From positions 62,001-126,000 of the forward strand of contig JAKJXP020000115.1 in assembly GCA_022225965.2 (NCBI GenBank): a DNA stretch of 64,000 nt, read 5' to 3'. Both the position numbers and the translations under genes were made by a program. The notes under the pieces were generated by a model that was not told where the DNA came from, ran no database searches, and saw only the letters and a list, made by a program, of their open reading frames with translations. Positions 11,917 to 25,230 of the stretch are shown here, piece by piece. Numbering within the stretch: position 1 is the stretch's first letter; each line of letters opens with the position of its first letter. This DNA is from Diatrype stigma. Its lineage: Eukaryota > Ascomycota > Sordariomycetes > Xylariales > Diatrypaceae.

Positions 11917-13140
11917 GGCGTCGCACGTGGTTACAGGGGGTGGGGGGATGGTAGGGCTGTTATGGCGATTTCGGCTTTCTTTGTGGGGTGGTGAGTAAAG
12001 GGGTAGGTGCTGTGTAATGAACAGTTGAAGAACCACAGGTGTTAGATGTAGATGGAGGGCTTGAGGATGTTGAGGGGATGATGGGAATTGTTTGAGTGTG
12101 CCTTATGTAGCGGTGCAGATGGGAATACGTAATGCTATGCATTTACAGTCTGTACAAGGGGTGCGCATTTGGCAGCAAGCCTGGCCAGGCGCAGCTGCAG
12201 AATGACCAAAATACCAATACTACATACAAAAGCTATATACACTCCATCTGATTGGGGGTTGGCCATGATAAAAGACGTCACTTTGTCTCATTATATGCAA
12301 GGTCCCCAAGGCCCGATACCTGAAAGTCATGTGCCTTCCGAAGGCATTATGTATTCATCCTAGCTACCAAGCTCCTAGTCCTGGGCCTCCTACATGAAGT
12401 AGTCATGGTATAAATTACCAAGTTTACCACTACATCTTGACCCTGAAATATAATATTATTTGATCTGTCCAATATTTCCGATGAAGAATTGTTTTGGTGC
12501 TCTACAGAAGATGGCTTATAATCACCAAAGTCTGGGAGGTCTGCGTGTAATAATAACCTGGGGCACAACGAGAAACTGGAAAATAGGAGCACCAGTTTAT
12601 GTACAGATTGTGTAGCAAGCTGGGGCTGCTACCATAATTAATACCTATAATGTAAAGGTGCTCCCATTTTGGAGCTTCCTGTTGTTGAGCTCTCTGATCA
12701 AAATGTGGCCAGTTATGTTTAGAACGATATGATTAGTTCACATCTCTTTTCGTTAAACAGCTTAGAATAATAAAAGAAGCCGTGTTATGTGTACCTATGA
12801 CCTTATTGGACGATAAGATTAACTTGGAAACCTCGAAGAAGACACTAGTTTTCCAGTTGTTGACATTGGTACCTCTGCTATCCTGCCTACCTACTTATAC
12901 AATTGTAGCCTTAGTTTGCTCTATCTCTGGCTCGACTTTGATTTCAACATCAACATCGACGTTACTACCATTGCCAAAACTTCAGGAAGCAGTCATCTAC
13001 TGAAAGATTCACCAAGCCTGCCTGCCTCCCACGTCGACACAAACGCATCGACACAACTTCCCTGGTTCAATAACAGCCGTATCACATCCTGACTACAACC
13101 TACCTACTTATCCAAGCAATACAGGAGTCTTAACATCGCG
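11917..13140. other. Divergent intergenic region, about 1.2 kb
   Basis: The region is upstream of both the ISG12-like gene (minus) and the BTB gene (plus), so it should hold both promoters. No conserved coding sequence was found. Confidence 0.5.
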
Positions 13141-14048
13141 ATGGATACCCCATTCGGCGAGTGCGTTACCTTTATTACCACCTCTTTTAGATGATTACTG
13201 AATTTCCTCTGCGTTTCAGGTTGGTAACTTCGAAGCTTTTCCGCTTCCTAATTGGACCAGAGAGAAAGGAGTTCACCGTACACGCCAATGCCTTTTCACG
13301 CCTGTCTCAACCTCTTTACGCACTTATCTATGGCGGCATGACAGAAGCCCGCGACGGTGTGGCTGTATGGGACGACATGGACTCGGATACATTCGTTCGA
13401 TTTTGCGAGTTTGCCTACAGTGGTGACTACACAACTCCAAAACTTGAAGCCAGTATCGAGCGTCACGAGTACATCGCGGATCAACAAAATCCTATAGAGT
13501 CAGCCTTTTTGTTTGAACCCACGAGACTTACAACGCTCACGGACGACGAGTATCTTGAAGATACTTGTATGAGCACACGACTCTTTGTGGAGGCATCGTA
13601 TCCGACCCCCGGCCCTAGGTACACGCTGGAAGACTACGAAGATGTCGACGCATACTCTCAAAACTATGAGAAACTCTTTCTTTGTCACATTCGGCTGTAC
13701 GTGACCGGCGACAAATATCTCGTACGAGACCTTCAGGCACTTGCCATCCACAAGCTACATCGAACTTTCCTAGATGCACCTCTGATCTATAAGAATATCG
13801 AGAATATTGTTGATGCGATTCGAATTACTTACCTGAATACTATCAAAGGCGACCGGCTAAGAATCCTTCTTTCGCATGTCGTATCATGGAGATACAGGCT
13901 TGTCAAGAACCACCCCGCGATTGCTGAACTGATGCATGAGTTCGGGGACTTTGCGTTTGATGTGGCCGAACACCTGAACGAGAACATTTTCATGGTGGAG
14001 GAAGAGAATACTCAACTGGGACTGATGCTGCCCAATTATGGCTGTTAG
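13141..14048 (+). CDS. BTB/POZ domain protein
   Basis: Exons 13141-13160 and 13220-14048 join in phase (donor GTGCGT, acceptor TTTCAG) to 282 residues. A BTB/POZ fold occupies roughly residues 15-90. It begins with FRFLIGPERKEFTVHANAF, where the conserved HxxxL-type helix start is slightly degenerate (VHANAFSRLS). GGMTEA, the DDMDSDTFVRFCEFAYSGDY segment and YTTP follow. The downstream half contains a helix of the type LYVTGDKYLVRDLQALAIHKLH, common in this fungal group. These proteins are thought to dimerise or act as Cul3 adaptors, but most fungal members are uncharacterised. No second domain is visible. Confidence 0.8.
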
Positions 14049-14923
14049 CTTGTCTTTGCTACCAGACATTGAAACTTGCCAGGGATTGAGTGTTACTATG
14101 GAATTTGGAAGAGACAAGTTCTCGTGAGTCTCCAGAATATGGAACCTTATCATGTATAGATACTACGACTACAAAGGTGCTTATGAAGCGATCATCCAAG
14201 TATCTAGGTAGCCAAGCAATTCCACTCTTTGAGAACCTCACGCTTCGGTGTTCGCGTCATCGAGTGTAATGTTTATACAACAACTAATGGAACATCCTCT
14301 GTGTATTAGTTGAAAATGTAAATTTGGCGGCTAATGTACAGTAACAGGACTTGACCATGATCATAACTGATTTAATTATAGGTATAACTACCGTCTAGTC
14401 CCAACCATATTACGCTACGAAAGGACATAAGGACATATATCGGTATACCACCAAAAGTGAAATGTTATCGGCTCGAGAACCTACCATCTTATGACACTAT
14501 ATGTACTTGGTACCCCACAAGGTGCAACGGCGACCCATACCGTTACACTCAATCCAGGAAGTGGGCGGTTGGGACTAACAGATCTCCCCACGGGGATACA
14601 TATGCCTCGCAACCTCGAAAATCACGTTCGGCTTTTCGAAGACTAATATCATACGTAGACAAACTTATTCCCTAGGACATCGTCACAGTTCCAAAGCCCC
14701 CCAAATAAGGATAACCTTAGCATAGGACACACCTAAGCCGTTTGATCAAACATGCTTTTCAACACCAATCTCAACTACCCCGTCCCTTCCCCCGTCCGGT
14801 CATCGCCACTCATCCCCCACGTATTACACACGTACCTACATTCCCAAGTCTAGTCTATTCTAATCCCAATCCCGTCGTCCCCCCCTTGACATCTCGCAGA
14901 GCCATGCTCCTCGACCAGCGAAA
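14049..14923. other. Intergenic, convergent 3' regions, about 0.9 kb
   Basis: The stretch lies between the BTB gene stop and the stop of the Ilm1-like gene. No gene, RNA or repeat is evident. Confidence 0.5.
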
Positions 14924-15628
14924 TCAGTCCAGGCGATCGAGGCGCTCGCGCTCGGCCTTCTCGAGCTTCTGGGCGACGAGGGCGCCGGCCTCGTCGCGCA
15001 CGACGGTCCAGAGCCAGTACCAGGCGACGAACTCGACGAAGGCGAAGGTGAAGAGGACGCGGTTGCGGAGGGCCTCGGCGCCGCCGGCGGCCGTGCCGTA
15101 CGTGGCGCCGACCCACGGCGTGCGCGGGTGCGACAGCCGGCTGGCCGGGTCCGACCGCGGCGCCGCCGTCGCCGGGGCCGTCGCGAACACGCCGATCGCC
15201 AGCAGCGCGAACAGGAACACGCGCAGCGGCGCCTGCGCCGGCCAGTGCGACAGCAGCCACGCCTCGGGCGGCGTCGACAGCGTCGTCAGGTCCGTCAGCC
15301 CGAGCACCAGCAGCACGACGCCCGTCAGGGCCGAGGCGGGCGACGGCGTCGAGAAGGCATTACCGGCTTGGGGCTGCAGCGGATCTTGGGGTTAGCATGG
15401 ATGGACGGACGGGTATATGGATGGACGGATGATGGATGGGCAAGTAGGTATAGTTGTTGGCTAGGTAGCTAGAATAGAATGGAAGCGTACCATGCCCATG
15501 GCCTCCCCGATGACGTATACGAGGGATTGGCCCTCGATGACGCTGGGGTTGGTGATGAAGAAGAAGGCTAAGCTGATGTGCAGGAGGGCGAGACCGCCGA
15601 TGAGGGTCTTGGCTGAGAAGATAGCCAT
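14924..15628 (-). CDS. Ilm1-like multispanning membrane protein
   Basis: Exons 15628-15491 and 15373-14924 join in phase 0 (donor GTACGC, acceptor CTGCAG) to 195 residues. Exon 1 encodes a hydrophobic segment followed by SVIEGQSLVYVIGEAMGM; exon 2 has LLLVLGLTDLTTLS, a second hydrophobic hairpin and FTFAFVEFVAWYWLW near the C-terminus. This is the pattern of the fungal ILM1 family (increased loss of mitochondrial DNA), small membrane proteins of the ER or mitochondria with four predicted spans and no known chemistry. Length fits the family. The 3' half is very GC-rich, which creates long spurious frames on the other strand. The intron has ATGG/ACGG tandem units. Confidence 0.85.
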
Positions 15629-16302
15629 GGTTGACTGTAGCTTGGTTGTTTAAACTGTGGTTAAAGTGTCTCCCCTTTCCAAGGCTGTCCTTACTCGATG
15701 AAGAGGAACGAAAGGTTAAAGGTTAAAGTGTGGCTTTTTCTTTCTATGGGAGCTCGAGGACCCACTTGTCCTAAATAGGAGTCAACTTAGGCCCAAATGG
15801 AGAAGTAACTGGATGGTATGCGCTATGCGATCCGTGCACTATCCTACCGGCACCTAGCTGCTGCAGCTGCCATTTAGCTGTGACAGGCGTCACGGAGCCT
15901 TTACACTTGTCCAACCGGACCAGTTCCGGCTACGGGGCTCGGGCCGGCGCGGGCTAACTTTGGCTAAGGAGTCTCGGCCAGTTTAAGCCACCGCTTACAG
16001 TACCTACAACAGGTGGCTGCAACGGCTTGATGGCTGCAGCAAATAAGTGGCTATACCAATTTATACAAATACCCTTTCGCACCACCATTTCTCAGGAGTC
16101 CAGAGGCCGGAAGTGTTCGGGTCACTGGTTAGTGATTACTAGGTATCTAGGTAATAGGGCTTTCCAAGTGTGTGAATGCTCTTCTTAGGGATGGTGTTTC
16201 TATTACACTAAGATTTCCCTCTTTTAACTCCGTTCATGATGGCATACAACCTAAATCCACATGGAAAATTTCCGGGTCGTCTCTTACACCACGAAGTTGG
16301 CC
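15629..16302. other. Intergenic, 5' of Ilm1-like and 3' of SDR gene
   Basis: The stretch is upstream of the minus-strand Ilm1-like gene and downstream of the minus-strand SDR gene. No gene was seen. Confidence 0.5.
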
Positions 16303-17358
16303 TCAACGGCTCCCAAAGAAGAGACTCATCCCCCCATCAGCTATCAAACTACTGCCAGTCATATAGCTGGACATCGGGCTGCACAAGAATAGAGCCATGT
16401 CAGCGATCTCTTCCGCAGTTGCTAGGCGGCCCATTGGTATCCCAGATAAGATGGTCTGCTCTAGTCCTGCCACGACTTCTGTTGCCCGTCGCACCATCGG
16501 TGTATCTACATAGGTTGGGCAGACGCAGTTCACACGGATGCCGTGGCTTACATTCTCGAGGGCTTTGCAATTTCACATCAGCAGCTGTGGATTGACCTTC
16601 CACTACTAGGTAGCAATTGGGCAGACTTACCTGCGGTCTGGCTGATACCCATCATGGCATGCTTTGAAGTTACATATTGAACCATGCCAGGCAGCGCCTT
16701 ATATGACAGTAGCGAGGCAATGTTTACAATGGATCCGCGGGTTGTGCCGCGCTCAGGGGAGGTAGAATGTAGCTGCTTAAGCTCTTGCGTTCTCATCGCG
16801 GTCAAAACGTGACTCATCACAAGGAAAGTGCCTTGGACATTGACATCCAAGAGGTTTTTGAAGTCGGCGAAATCCGCATTCGAAAGCTCTTCGAATGTTC
16901 CACCAGGAATCTGACCCGGAGAATATAATGTCAGCTAGAGATGCTCGGTACGCAATCACCCCACAACTCTCTTCGTGAAGTAAGGGACGTTTCGTTGTAT
17001 GTCAGACTTACACCGGCACTATGAATACAGTAGTCGATGCGACCCAAGGATTCCTTCATATGAGCAATCGCATGCTTCACTGACTCTTCGACTGTCACAT
17101 CCATATGCACTACCAAAGCTTGAAAGGCAGGGTTAGTGGCGAGTGCCTGAGCCTCAGTCGCTGTGTTTTCGGCAGTTTGTAAGTTTATATCTGCTATGAG
17201 AATGCCTCGAGCACCTGCTCTAGCCAGAGCCTTGCAACATGCTCTGCCAACGCCGCTGCCTTAGGAGATATTAGCATGCAGTGAGCTGGAGCCATAATAG
17301 GCATGACGAATACTTGCTTACCTCCACCGGTGACTAAAGCGAATCCTGTGACATCCAT
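16303..17358 (-). CDS. Classical short-chain dehydrogenase/reductase
   Basis: Exons 17358-17322, 17259-17012, 16910-16631 and 16562-16303 join in phase to 274 residues, the usual size of a classical SDR. The cofactor loop TGGGSGVG lies at 10-17. The NNAG position reads HSAG (92-95), an uncommon variant of that motif. The catalytic Ser161 in NIAS, Tyr174 and Lys178 (YVTSK) are present. A typical C-terminal GRLATAEEIADMALFLCS and TGSSLIADGGMS close the fold. It should be a soluble NAD(P)-dependent oxidoreductase; the substrate cannot be told. All introns use GTAAG-type donors. The coding frame is intact, so the gene is probably functional. Confidence 0.9.
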
Positions 17359-18237
17359 GTTGGCTTGGGTAGTGAAATTGACTGCACAGATCGAATCTAA
17401 AATAAGTAAAACATAGGATTGAGACGGTGAGCTCAGACATGATTTCAGAGGAATGGCGGATATATAAGCGCAAGTTCTCCAAATGGTGTGGTTTGGCCTG
17501 TTGGTTAGCAGGCACTCTCCCTAGGTGTTGTCTGTACTTGTTGGTGCGGTGCTGCATATCGTGGAACTCTGGGCGCTGTCATATTCCATGAAAGAGGCCC
17601 AGTCCTAGAGGGTAGGGGATTCCTAAATACAGTTGATAATTTACTGATAATAGTAGCCAGAGCTGTGAAATGTACCGGGTTTACCTGAAAGAGGACTAGA
17701 TTTTGCTCTTAGCTTTGGATCTCTTTCATGAAAAAATGGTGGTACTCCTGTTGGCGCTTCGGCGCCCCTTTAGGTATAAGCTTGTAAGCTGACTGGTCCA
17801 AGGAAAGATGTGATGAATCCCTATGCATATGAACTAACTATCCCGGGATAACGTGCAGTATGTAAAGGCATTTGGAGTTACACCATTATAGAAGTGTGTT
17901 TGCTATAGTGGTATCACCAACCAATAACACCCCTAGTTACTTATTTCCCTATAATATCCCCGAACGCAGCAATGCCATCACTTGTCCATCAACTACCATA
18001 TAGAGGGCACGCTGAATTTGTGACTGCACCCACCATATGATCAAACCCATAAGGAGCATAGCACTACACCATATTGTGACTAGATAGAAGACTCCAAGCC
18101 ATTCCATAACCTCCTCCTGAATCAGCATTACATGGATATCACTACAACTACCTAATTGCCTAATTACCACCAGCAAGAGCACAAATGAAAACATCCATCA
18201 AATTAAATAATCCATACCATCCAGTGATGCCGAATGC
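17359..18237. other. Intergenic, about 0.9 kb
   Basis: The stretch is upstream of the SDR gene and downstream of the ABC transporter stop. No coding or RNA feature was recognised. Confidence 0.5.
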
Positions 18238-21200
18238 TCAGGAACGCCACCAGCGCTTCTTCTTCTCATCGCCCTCGTCCTCGACGGCATCGCTCTCCTT
18301 CACCACAGACAAGAAGACCCTCTCCATCGTCGCCGCGCCAATGCTATAGCAATCGATGCCGAGCTGCTCCTTGTGGCTCTCGAGCGTCTCGATGAGGTAG
18401 CGCACGGAGCTCTGCTGCTGCTGCTGCTTCCCCTGCGGAGTCGCCGCGGCGGGGACCTGGCTGTCCGCGGGCACGATGAAGCGGACCTGGCCGCCGAGAT
18501 GGCGGCCCTCGAACAGGACGTCGGGGAAGGCGGCGCGCACCCACCCGGCGACGCGGTCCATCTCCTCCGGCGGCGAGAGCGGCGCCGACGCCAGGATCAG
18601 GTGCACGTGGTACTCGTTGGAGTGGGCGCGGCGCAGCTCCTGGGTGGTGCCGACGGCGAGCAGGCGGCGGGCGACGATGGCGGCGCGGCCGGCGAGCGCG
18701 TCGGCCTCCTCCATTGAGTGCGTGGTGAGGAGCACGGAGCGGCCCGGCGCCACGGCCTCGAGCGTCCGCCACAGCACCCGCTTCGACGCCGCGTCCATGG
18801 CCGAGCTCGGCTCGTCTAGCAGAAGTACCGGGGGGTTGCCCAGCAGCGCGATCCCCAGGCTCAGCTTGCGCTTGTTGCCGCCCGAGAGCTTGCCCGCTTG
18901 CTTGCTCGCGTGCGCTGTGATCCCTACTTTCCCCATGACGTACTCCACGTCCCCCTGGATGTCCTGCACCCCCTTGCACCGCGCGTAGAAGATCAGCTGC
19001 TCCTTCACCGTCAACATGTCTAGGGCGTCGAATTGTGGGCAGACTGTGAGTGTTAGCATGCATGCTGAAGTGTCCCCAAGGGATGATAAAAAGTAAAAGT
19101 AAAAGTAAACCGGGATAGCTTACCACCAAGGTTTTGCTGAGCTAGACGCTTGTTGGTGTGGACGTCAATGCCCTCAAGGTATATGTTTCCATCGGTCGGT
19201 GTCAGGTCTCCGCGGATCATGTTGATGGCTGTGGTCTTCCCGGCGCCATTGGGACCGAGCAGTGCCAGGATCTCGCCCGGCCGGAGGCCTAGGGAAACAT
19301 CGTCGACGGCCTTATTGGTTCCGAACTGCTTTGTGACGTGAACCATGCGTAGCAGATCGGTCTTCGATGACTCTACGCGTGCCGTTTCGGCATCCACGTC
19401 GGGTCTCCCCGAAGGAGCAGCCTTTTCGTTATCGCGAGCGATCACTTTTGGTTTCCTCGAGAGCCAGGAGAAGTTGGAGCCCTCGATCCAGAGCAGGAGG
19501 CAGAAGAGCCCGATGATCTGGAGAATGAGGAGCATGATAGGACCGCCGAAGGCGTAGATGGACGCCGGGTTGGTAATCATCTCGGTGCCCCGGCAGCGAA
19601 TGATAAACGAGTTCAACCCCATGGACATGCCCGTCAGGAGGTTTTGGGTGGGGAAGATGAGGCCGAGTCCGAACGTCAAACCGTCTTGTGATTTTAGGTC
19701 GCCGCCCTTTACACTTTGGTTGACCTGGACCAGTAACTGTGTAAGTACATATTTGAAACCTAATGAAGAGAGGAAGCACGACTTACGGTAGTTGCCACCA
19801 TAGAAAGAATATACATAATAGCCATAGCGAGTACGGATGAAGCGAAGGCCGCGGGTTGTGACCGGGTCATACGAGAGACGAGGTATACAATGAGGATGGC
19901 GGCCATTCCATACAGCGCCTGTACGAGGAAAATGTGACCGATGCCAAACCAGGGAGCTTGCGAGGCAACCAGAGCGGTACAGATGATCGAAACGATCAAG
20001 ACGAAGACTGAGTCGAACATCATATAAGCCAAGAGAAGTGGAAGTGCTCGTATGCCGTTGGAGTACTGGAGCGCCCTAACTTGAGACCTTCGCTCGTAAG
20101 TCGGGTAAAGAGCGAAGAAGGCAGGATACAAGGCATGCAGCAGACAGAAGATCGTCACCCAGATCGAGCTGTTCCCTGCATCGGCTTGGGAGTAGGACAT
20201 CAGATTGGAACTGGAACCCGTGATGTTCATCCCACTCTGGGCCTGGCTCATGACGTTGACAAGGCTCATGGCAATGTAAGGTGCCTGGGAATCAACCGGC
20301 ACCGCGACGAGAGAGGTGCTGTCGTTACCCAGCCACAGGCCTCCAGATGTTGCGTTTCTGGGGTTCTCCTGTATGAAGCTTAGAAGACTGTCGCGGCTAT
20401 TCTCGACCGTTGGGGAGTCGTAGTTGCCGCCGCTGTATGATGGATCGGAGTCGTTGATTATATCAACAAGGGATTCGTTTGCCGCTTGTGGCCCTATGAC
20501 TAACCCGTATGTGTATGGGCTGAACACGTGGTTATAGGGCTCATCCGCAATGAGGTCATCGCAGTTTGGCGTCTCGTAGTCTTTGAGGAAGTCGCCAAGG
20601 AATGGAGAAGCAACAATGGGAATAGCCAGGGCAAAGAAGTACGCCCACCAGGTCGAACGGAGGATGATAAACCTCTTGATGAAGAGTGCCCTCACTTGCC
20701 GAAGGAATATAGACACCTCGGTCGGTGCAGCCGTCGACACCATTTGCTGGCTTGGCCTCGTTTCAGGCGTAGAAACCGCTTCCAATTTCTCAGCTGCAAT
20801 CATATGGGGGTCCTCGGAGACCTTCAAGAACACATCTTCGATAGTGGGACCGGTAATGAAGAGCTCAGAATCGTCCGAATTCCCAAGAGTGGCGAGCAGC
20901 CGAGCAGCCGACGCCGAATCGGGAGTGGTGCAGACATATCGGCTCTTCTTGTCGGCGACCGGATAGGGGATCTTCGAGATGTCTTCGGTCTTGGGAATGT
21001 GGACGCGGTATCCGCCGCCATACTCGTTCTTGAGCTCGGCGGGGGTGCCCTGACACTTCGTCTTGCCCAGCGAGAGAATCACGATGTGATCGGACAGCAC
21101 CTCGCTCTCGTCGAGGAAATGGGTGGTGAGGATGATGGTCCTGTGCGAGCGCTCGGCTAGAATGGCATTCCAGATCACCCGGCGCGAGAGCGGATCGACC

Positions 21201-23143
21201 CCAGAAGTGACCTCGTCGAGCAGACAGACGGAGCTGCCTCCCACGAGCATGCATGCTAGCTGCAGCTTGCGCTTCGTGCCGCCACTTAGGTGCTTAGCGT
21301 AGCTATTTCTCTTCAACGTAAGGTCACATCTTTCGATCAAGCGCTCCAAGGACGCCGCGTCTTCGAGGTTCCCTTTGAGGCAATTCCATATGACGAGATG
21401 CTCATAGACGGTCAGGTTGTTGAAAAGAACGTTTCGCTGGGGGCATATGCCTAGCTTCGACGGCAGCGTATCGATGTGAATCGAACCGCTCGTGGGCGTT
21501 TGGAACCCAGCAAGCATGTCCAACGTGGTCGTTTTTCCCGAGCCGTTGGGGCCAAGCAGGCAAAGAATCTGGTTTTTCTGGCTCGTAAGATCCAGTCCAT
21601 CTACAGCTTTGACGGTTGGCTTGCGGGAGCAGCAGAACCACCTTTTGAAGAATCCCGGATAATAGTATTTCGTCAAAGCAGAGGTGTGCACTGCAACGTG
21701 TTCTGCTCCAGGGACCGCGGCGAAGTCTCTATTCCTGCGGTTGTTGCCATGCATCAAGTGTTCGACTAGGATGGCGAGGAGGAGGTAGCCAACGATCTGG
21801 ATCGCTAAAATAATGATTAAGAAATACGGGGGTGCTTGACTGACCCAGTTCTCGCCCATTCCCTCACCGGAGATTCCAGTGTCGAGTGCGTCAGCTGGAA
21901 TCGGCGAGTCCATGTTGAACGGTATTCCGACAAGCTCTGACTTAGCCATGTAGCTGAAGAAAAATACATGATTCATGCTGGGAAACAAGAAACTCAAGAC
22001 GACGATTTGTGCTAGGGGGGGAGGCACCATAAGGTTCTCTTGGTAGGCGGCGAGGACGGCAAGGAGAAAGCAGAAGAGCGAGACTAAGATTGCTGCAAGT
22101 TGAGAGCGCTTGAAGAAAGCAGCACCAAACACACTAGAGCTTGTCACCGCCCATCCCGTTAGTATTTGCCAGAATATGGTGACTGCTGGACTCAAGCTAG
22201 ATAGCAACAGGTTCTGGAACACTATTTATCGACATTAGTATGAGCGAAAATAATATGACTTGGGGTTGAGTGGTGATGACTTACAGCAGCCTAGAATGAT
22301 CCATAGAGGTAGATACAGAACATAGAAGGTTCCGATGTAACTCAAGACTCTCGGGGTCGCGACACCGCCTCCCATTGCATCGATGAGGTGAGACATCCCG
22401 GACTCCCGTTCTGAGGCTATCATACTAGCAACATGATGGGAGACCGGCATCATGGTCATGAAGAAGACAAACGACAGGATGTAGAGCGCCAATGCCACGA
22501 ACAGCTGCCGAGAGGATTCATCGGCCTGCTCCTGAGTACCTTGGTATGAAAACTTCAGGACATCGGGAACAGTGGTGGAGTTTGTGATCGCATTCTCAAT
22601 CGCGACTTGCAGAGGGAGGTAGAGGTGGTTCAGAGGCCCATCTGTGCTGAAGACGTTGAATGGGCGTTCAACCTGGCTTGGATCTGTTCGAATCGTGTAA
22701 TTCCAGTGCGCTCCGGGTCGACCGCTCTGAGGCGAATCGTTGAATATGACGACGGCATGGCATGGCGAAGTTCCGTGATAGTCGACAGGACACGTCCTCT
22801 GGATACTGCCCGCGTTATCGAGCTCGAGAAAAGTGTTCGGGCCTAGAGGTTCCACGATTTTCTTGAAGACGGGATCGAAGTCAGGGCCAAGGTCTGGTGC
22901 CCTCACAAAGACGAGCTTCTTCTCGTGAACAGTGTCGGCTAAGTCTAGAACTGCTTCCGGGCTGCCGAACCCATACTTGTTCTTGTCCTTCGAAAAGTTC
23001 TGTATCTCGAGAAGGAGGACGAGTAAGGCGATGGGCAGTATGAGAGATCTGATGAGAATAGAACGCCAACTGCGGACAACGGCGATCAGGAAGTTCTTCC
23101 TCGTGAGCGCCCAGGTTTGACGCCAGACTAACGGGAGGCTCAT
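18238..23143 (-). CDS. Full-length ABCA-type ABC transporter
   Basis: Exons 23143-22285, 22221-19787, 19736-19124 and 19043-18238 join in phase to 1570 residues. The order is TMD1-NBD1-TMD2-NBD2. An N-terminal span (about 25-50) is followed by a large extracytosolic loop and more spans, as in ABCA proteins. NBD1 has Walker A GPNGSGKTT near 510, LSGGTKRKL and Walker B CLLDEV. NBD2 has Walker A GPNGAGKTT near 1259, GVCPQFDALD across the last junction, LSGGNKRKL and LLLLDEP. Both sites keep the catalytic Glu, so both should hydrolyse ATP. ABCA proteins in animals move lipids or retinoids; fungal members are few and little studied. The third intron contains an AAAAGT tandem repeat. Exon 4 is markedly more GC-rich than exon 2. 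Confidence 0.92.
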
Positions 23144-25230
23144 TGTGGTTGAACTCTTGAGGTACTGTACACATTTAGCATGCTGATGTATATGTTGAAG
23201 CAGACGTTCTTCGTATAGATCGAAGTTGAAGTGTATCGGGGAAATGATTCTTATCAGGTGGAAAGAATAGAATATTTGGTTTGCCAGAGGTAGGTAAAGC
23301 TTGACGAAACTCTATATAGAAGGAACTAACTTGACACAGCCCTCCAAATGTTTAGCCTCGACTGCGTAAGTTAAAGTCTCCATATAAGAGTCGGTGGTAA
23401 CCTCTAGACCACATGTGGTGTAACTTGGCAAGCTGTGAGCAATGATACCAGGGACAGAAACAGATACAGCAGGACGCCGTGCTGTTTAAGTCGAGTATAT
23501 TGCGTCTGGGGCCATTTGCAATGTGGGATGCCCCATAAGTCTTGGGCACCGAGATCATATCCAAAACTGAAGGGTATATCGGCATAGCCAACGATCTGGC
23601 TGGCGTTGTGTGGGTGGTTTCGCTGCATACACCGAGGGGATGGACCGTTACTTATCCCATTATATTTACCAGTGCCTGTCATTTCAATACTGGTACACTC
23701 ATACTGCATGTCCGTACAGTGAACAGACAACACTATGTTCTAAGCACTTTTCCTGGCCTATCTTCTGATTGACGAGATCTCTTCGTGCGGTGTATTATGT
23801 ACGATATGTGAAGAGAAAGTGCCCGGCATGGCGGGCATGTGTAACCCACGCGCCACGCCACAAGCAAGGCCATGACCCAGTAAGGTTAGAAGGCTAAGCA
23901 AACCTTGAGTAGATCAGCCATTTGGGTTTGAAAAGAATAGGTTTACCTAATGAAGAAACTTATAGACTGGTATAGCTTCGTGGCCGCAAGGGGAGACTAA
24001 GCCACCTCCTCTTGTCGGATAAAACCTCGGTCACTCATGGGTTGGTTACATTGCCCGTGTGCTACCCTGCCGTGTAGATCCTGATCAACAAGGACTATAC
24101 GATGTCAACATGTTCGATAGAGTCGAAGCGAGTAGTAGGAAGGCGAGACGATGCCCCATGTCTTGCTAGCACTTCAAACAATTGGTCAATGGAGGTGTCA
24201 TCTTGTCATATTAGAACCGATCTTTGATCTCAGAGCTAACTGCCTAGGTAGCGTTGGCAGTGCTGGGCGACCAGGGCTACCAGGCTTCAGAATAAAAATG
24301 CTGCCCTTGGCCACCACAGACCACCCCTTAACACAATGTGGGTCGTGTCACCACACTTGAAGATGAGACCCCTCTACACAATCATAGCAATGAGACAATA
24401 CGCCAAGCAAGCTATGGAGCATTCCATGATATAGATGGCATCAGCACCATTATCAAGATGTTACCCTAAGTGTTATGCTGGATATACTATAGCCCTATCT
24501 CTTTCACGAGTTCGGGCCTGCACTCCCATGTAGCTGACCTTTCTCTACCGAGTTGGTAGTGCTCGCTGCAGCTGATTATAAGCAATCTTCAAGAAGAGAG
24601 CAGAGCCAAGGGCTGGCATCTGCACCCTTGACCAATCTCGCTTGAAAGAAAAGCTGCTGCCTTGCGAGCTAGGCATCGGAATCTGCCGTCCTTACTTGAG
24701 ATTTACAGTACCTAGATGCCAAGTGGCAGTGTTGTTAGCCTCATTCCCCTTATAACTGTGGCAATGAATGAGTTGTGAACAAGCAATATCAGAAGGTAAA
24801 AACCCAAATTTTAAAATCAAAGTCGAGTGACTCAACTACAATCTAGCATATCATTTGGAGAAATCATCATAGTGAATAGGGGATATATCCTGCTGTGAGA
24901 GTGGGATAACTCACCATTCACGTGAGTTTGCAAAGCTTTGCTCCCCAGGGCAGAGCTCAGCCTGAACTCGCCTGAGCCAGCACTAGGCCAGCGCAATGGG
25001 GGTGTTGTATCTAACAGGTGGCCTCAGCTACCATCGAACGTTATTCACAAAGCGGACTTTGCCGTATTAGCATGTTTCGAGCGTATTTGGTGCTGCTGGA
25101 CTAGGAGGAACTTACCGGCACACTTGTGATGGAGCGCATCAGGGGACTGACAGGTCATATCTGTAAACTGTTGCACATTATCGTACAGGGCATGAATCTC
25201 AGCCTAAACCAAACAAACGCCGTGTCATGC
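23144..25230. other. Gene-poor interval of about 2.1 kb
   Basis: The interval is upstream of the ABCA gene and downstream of the Erv26-like gene. Several short open frames exist (for example near 23.4-23.7 kb), but none shows conserved motifs or plausible splicing. No repeat or RNA gene was recognised. Confidence 0.45.

Noticed and set aside
14742..15472. Long plus-strand frames over the Ilm1-like gene.
   Set aside because: They are Arg/Ser-rich shadows of its GC-rich last exon; the minus-strand reading has family motifs and proper splice sites.
2367..23143. P450, SDR and ABC transporter in one arm suggested a secondary-metabolite cluster.
   Set aside because: No polyketide synthase, peptide synthetase, terpene cyclase or pathway regulator is present, and a kinase, BTB, Ilm1-like and ISG12-like genes lie between them.
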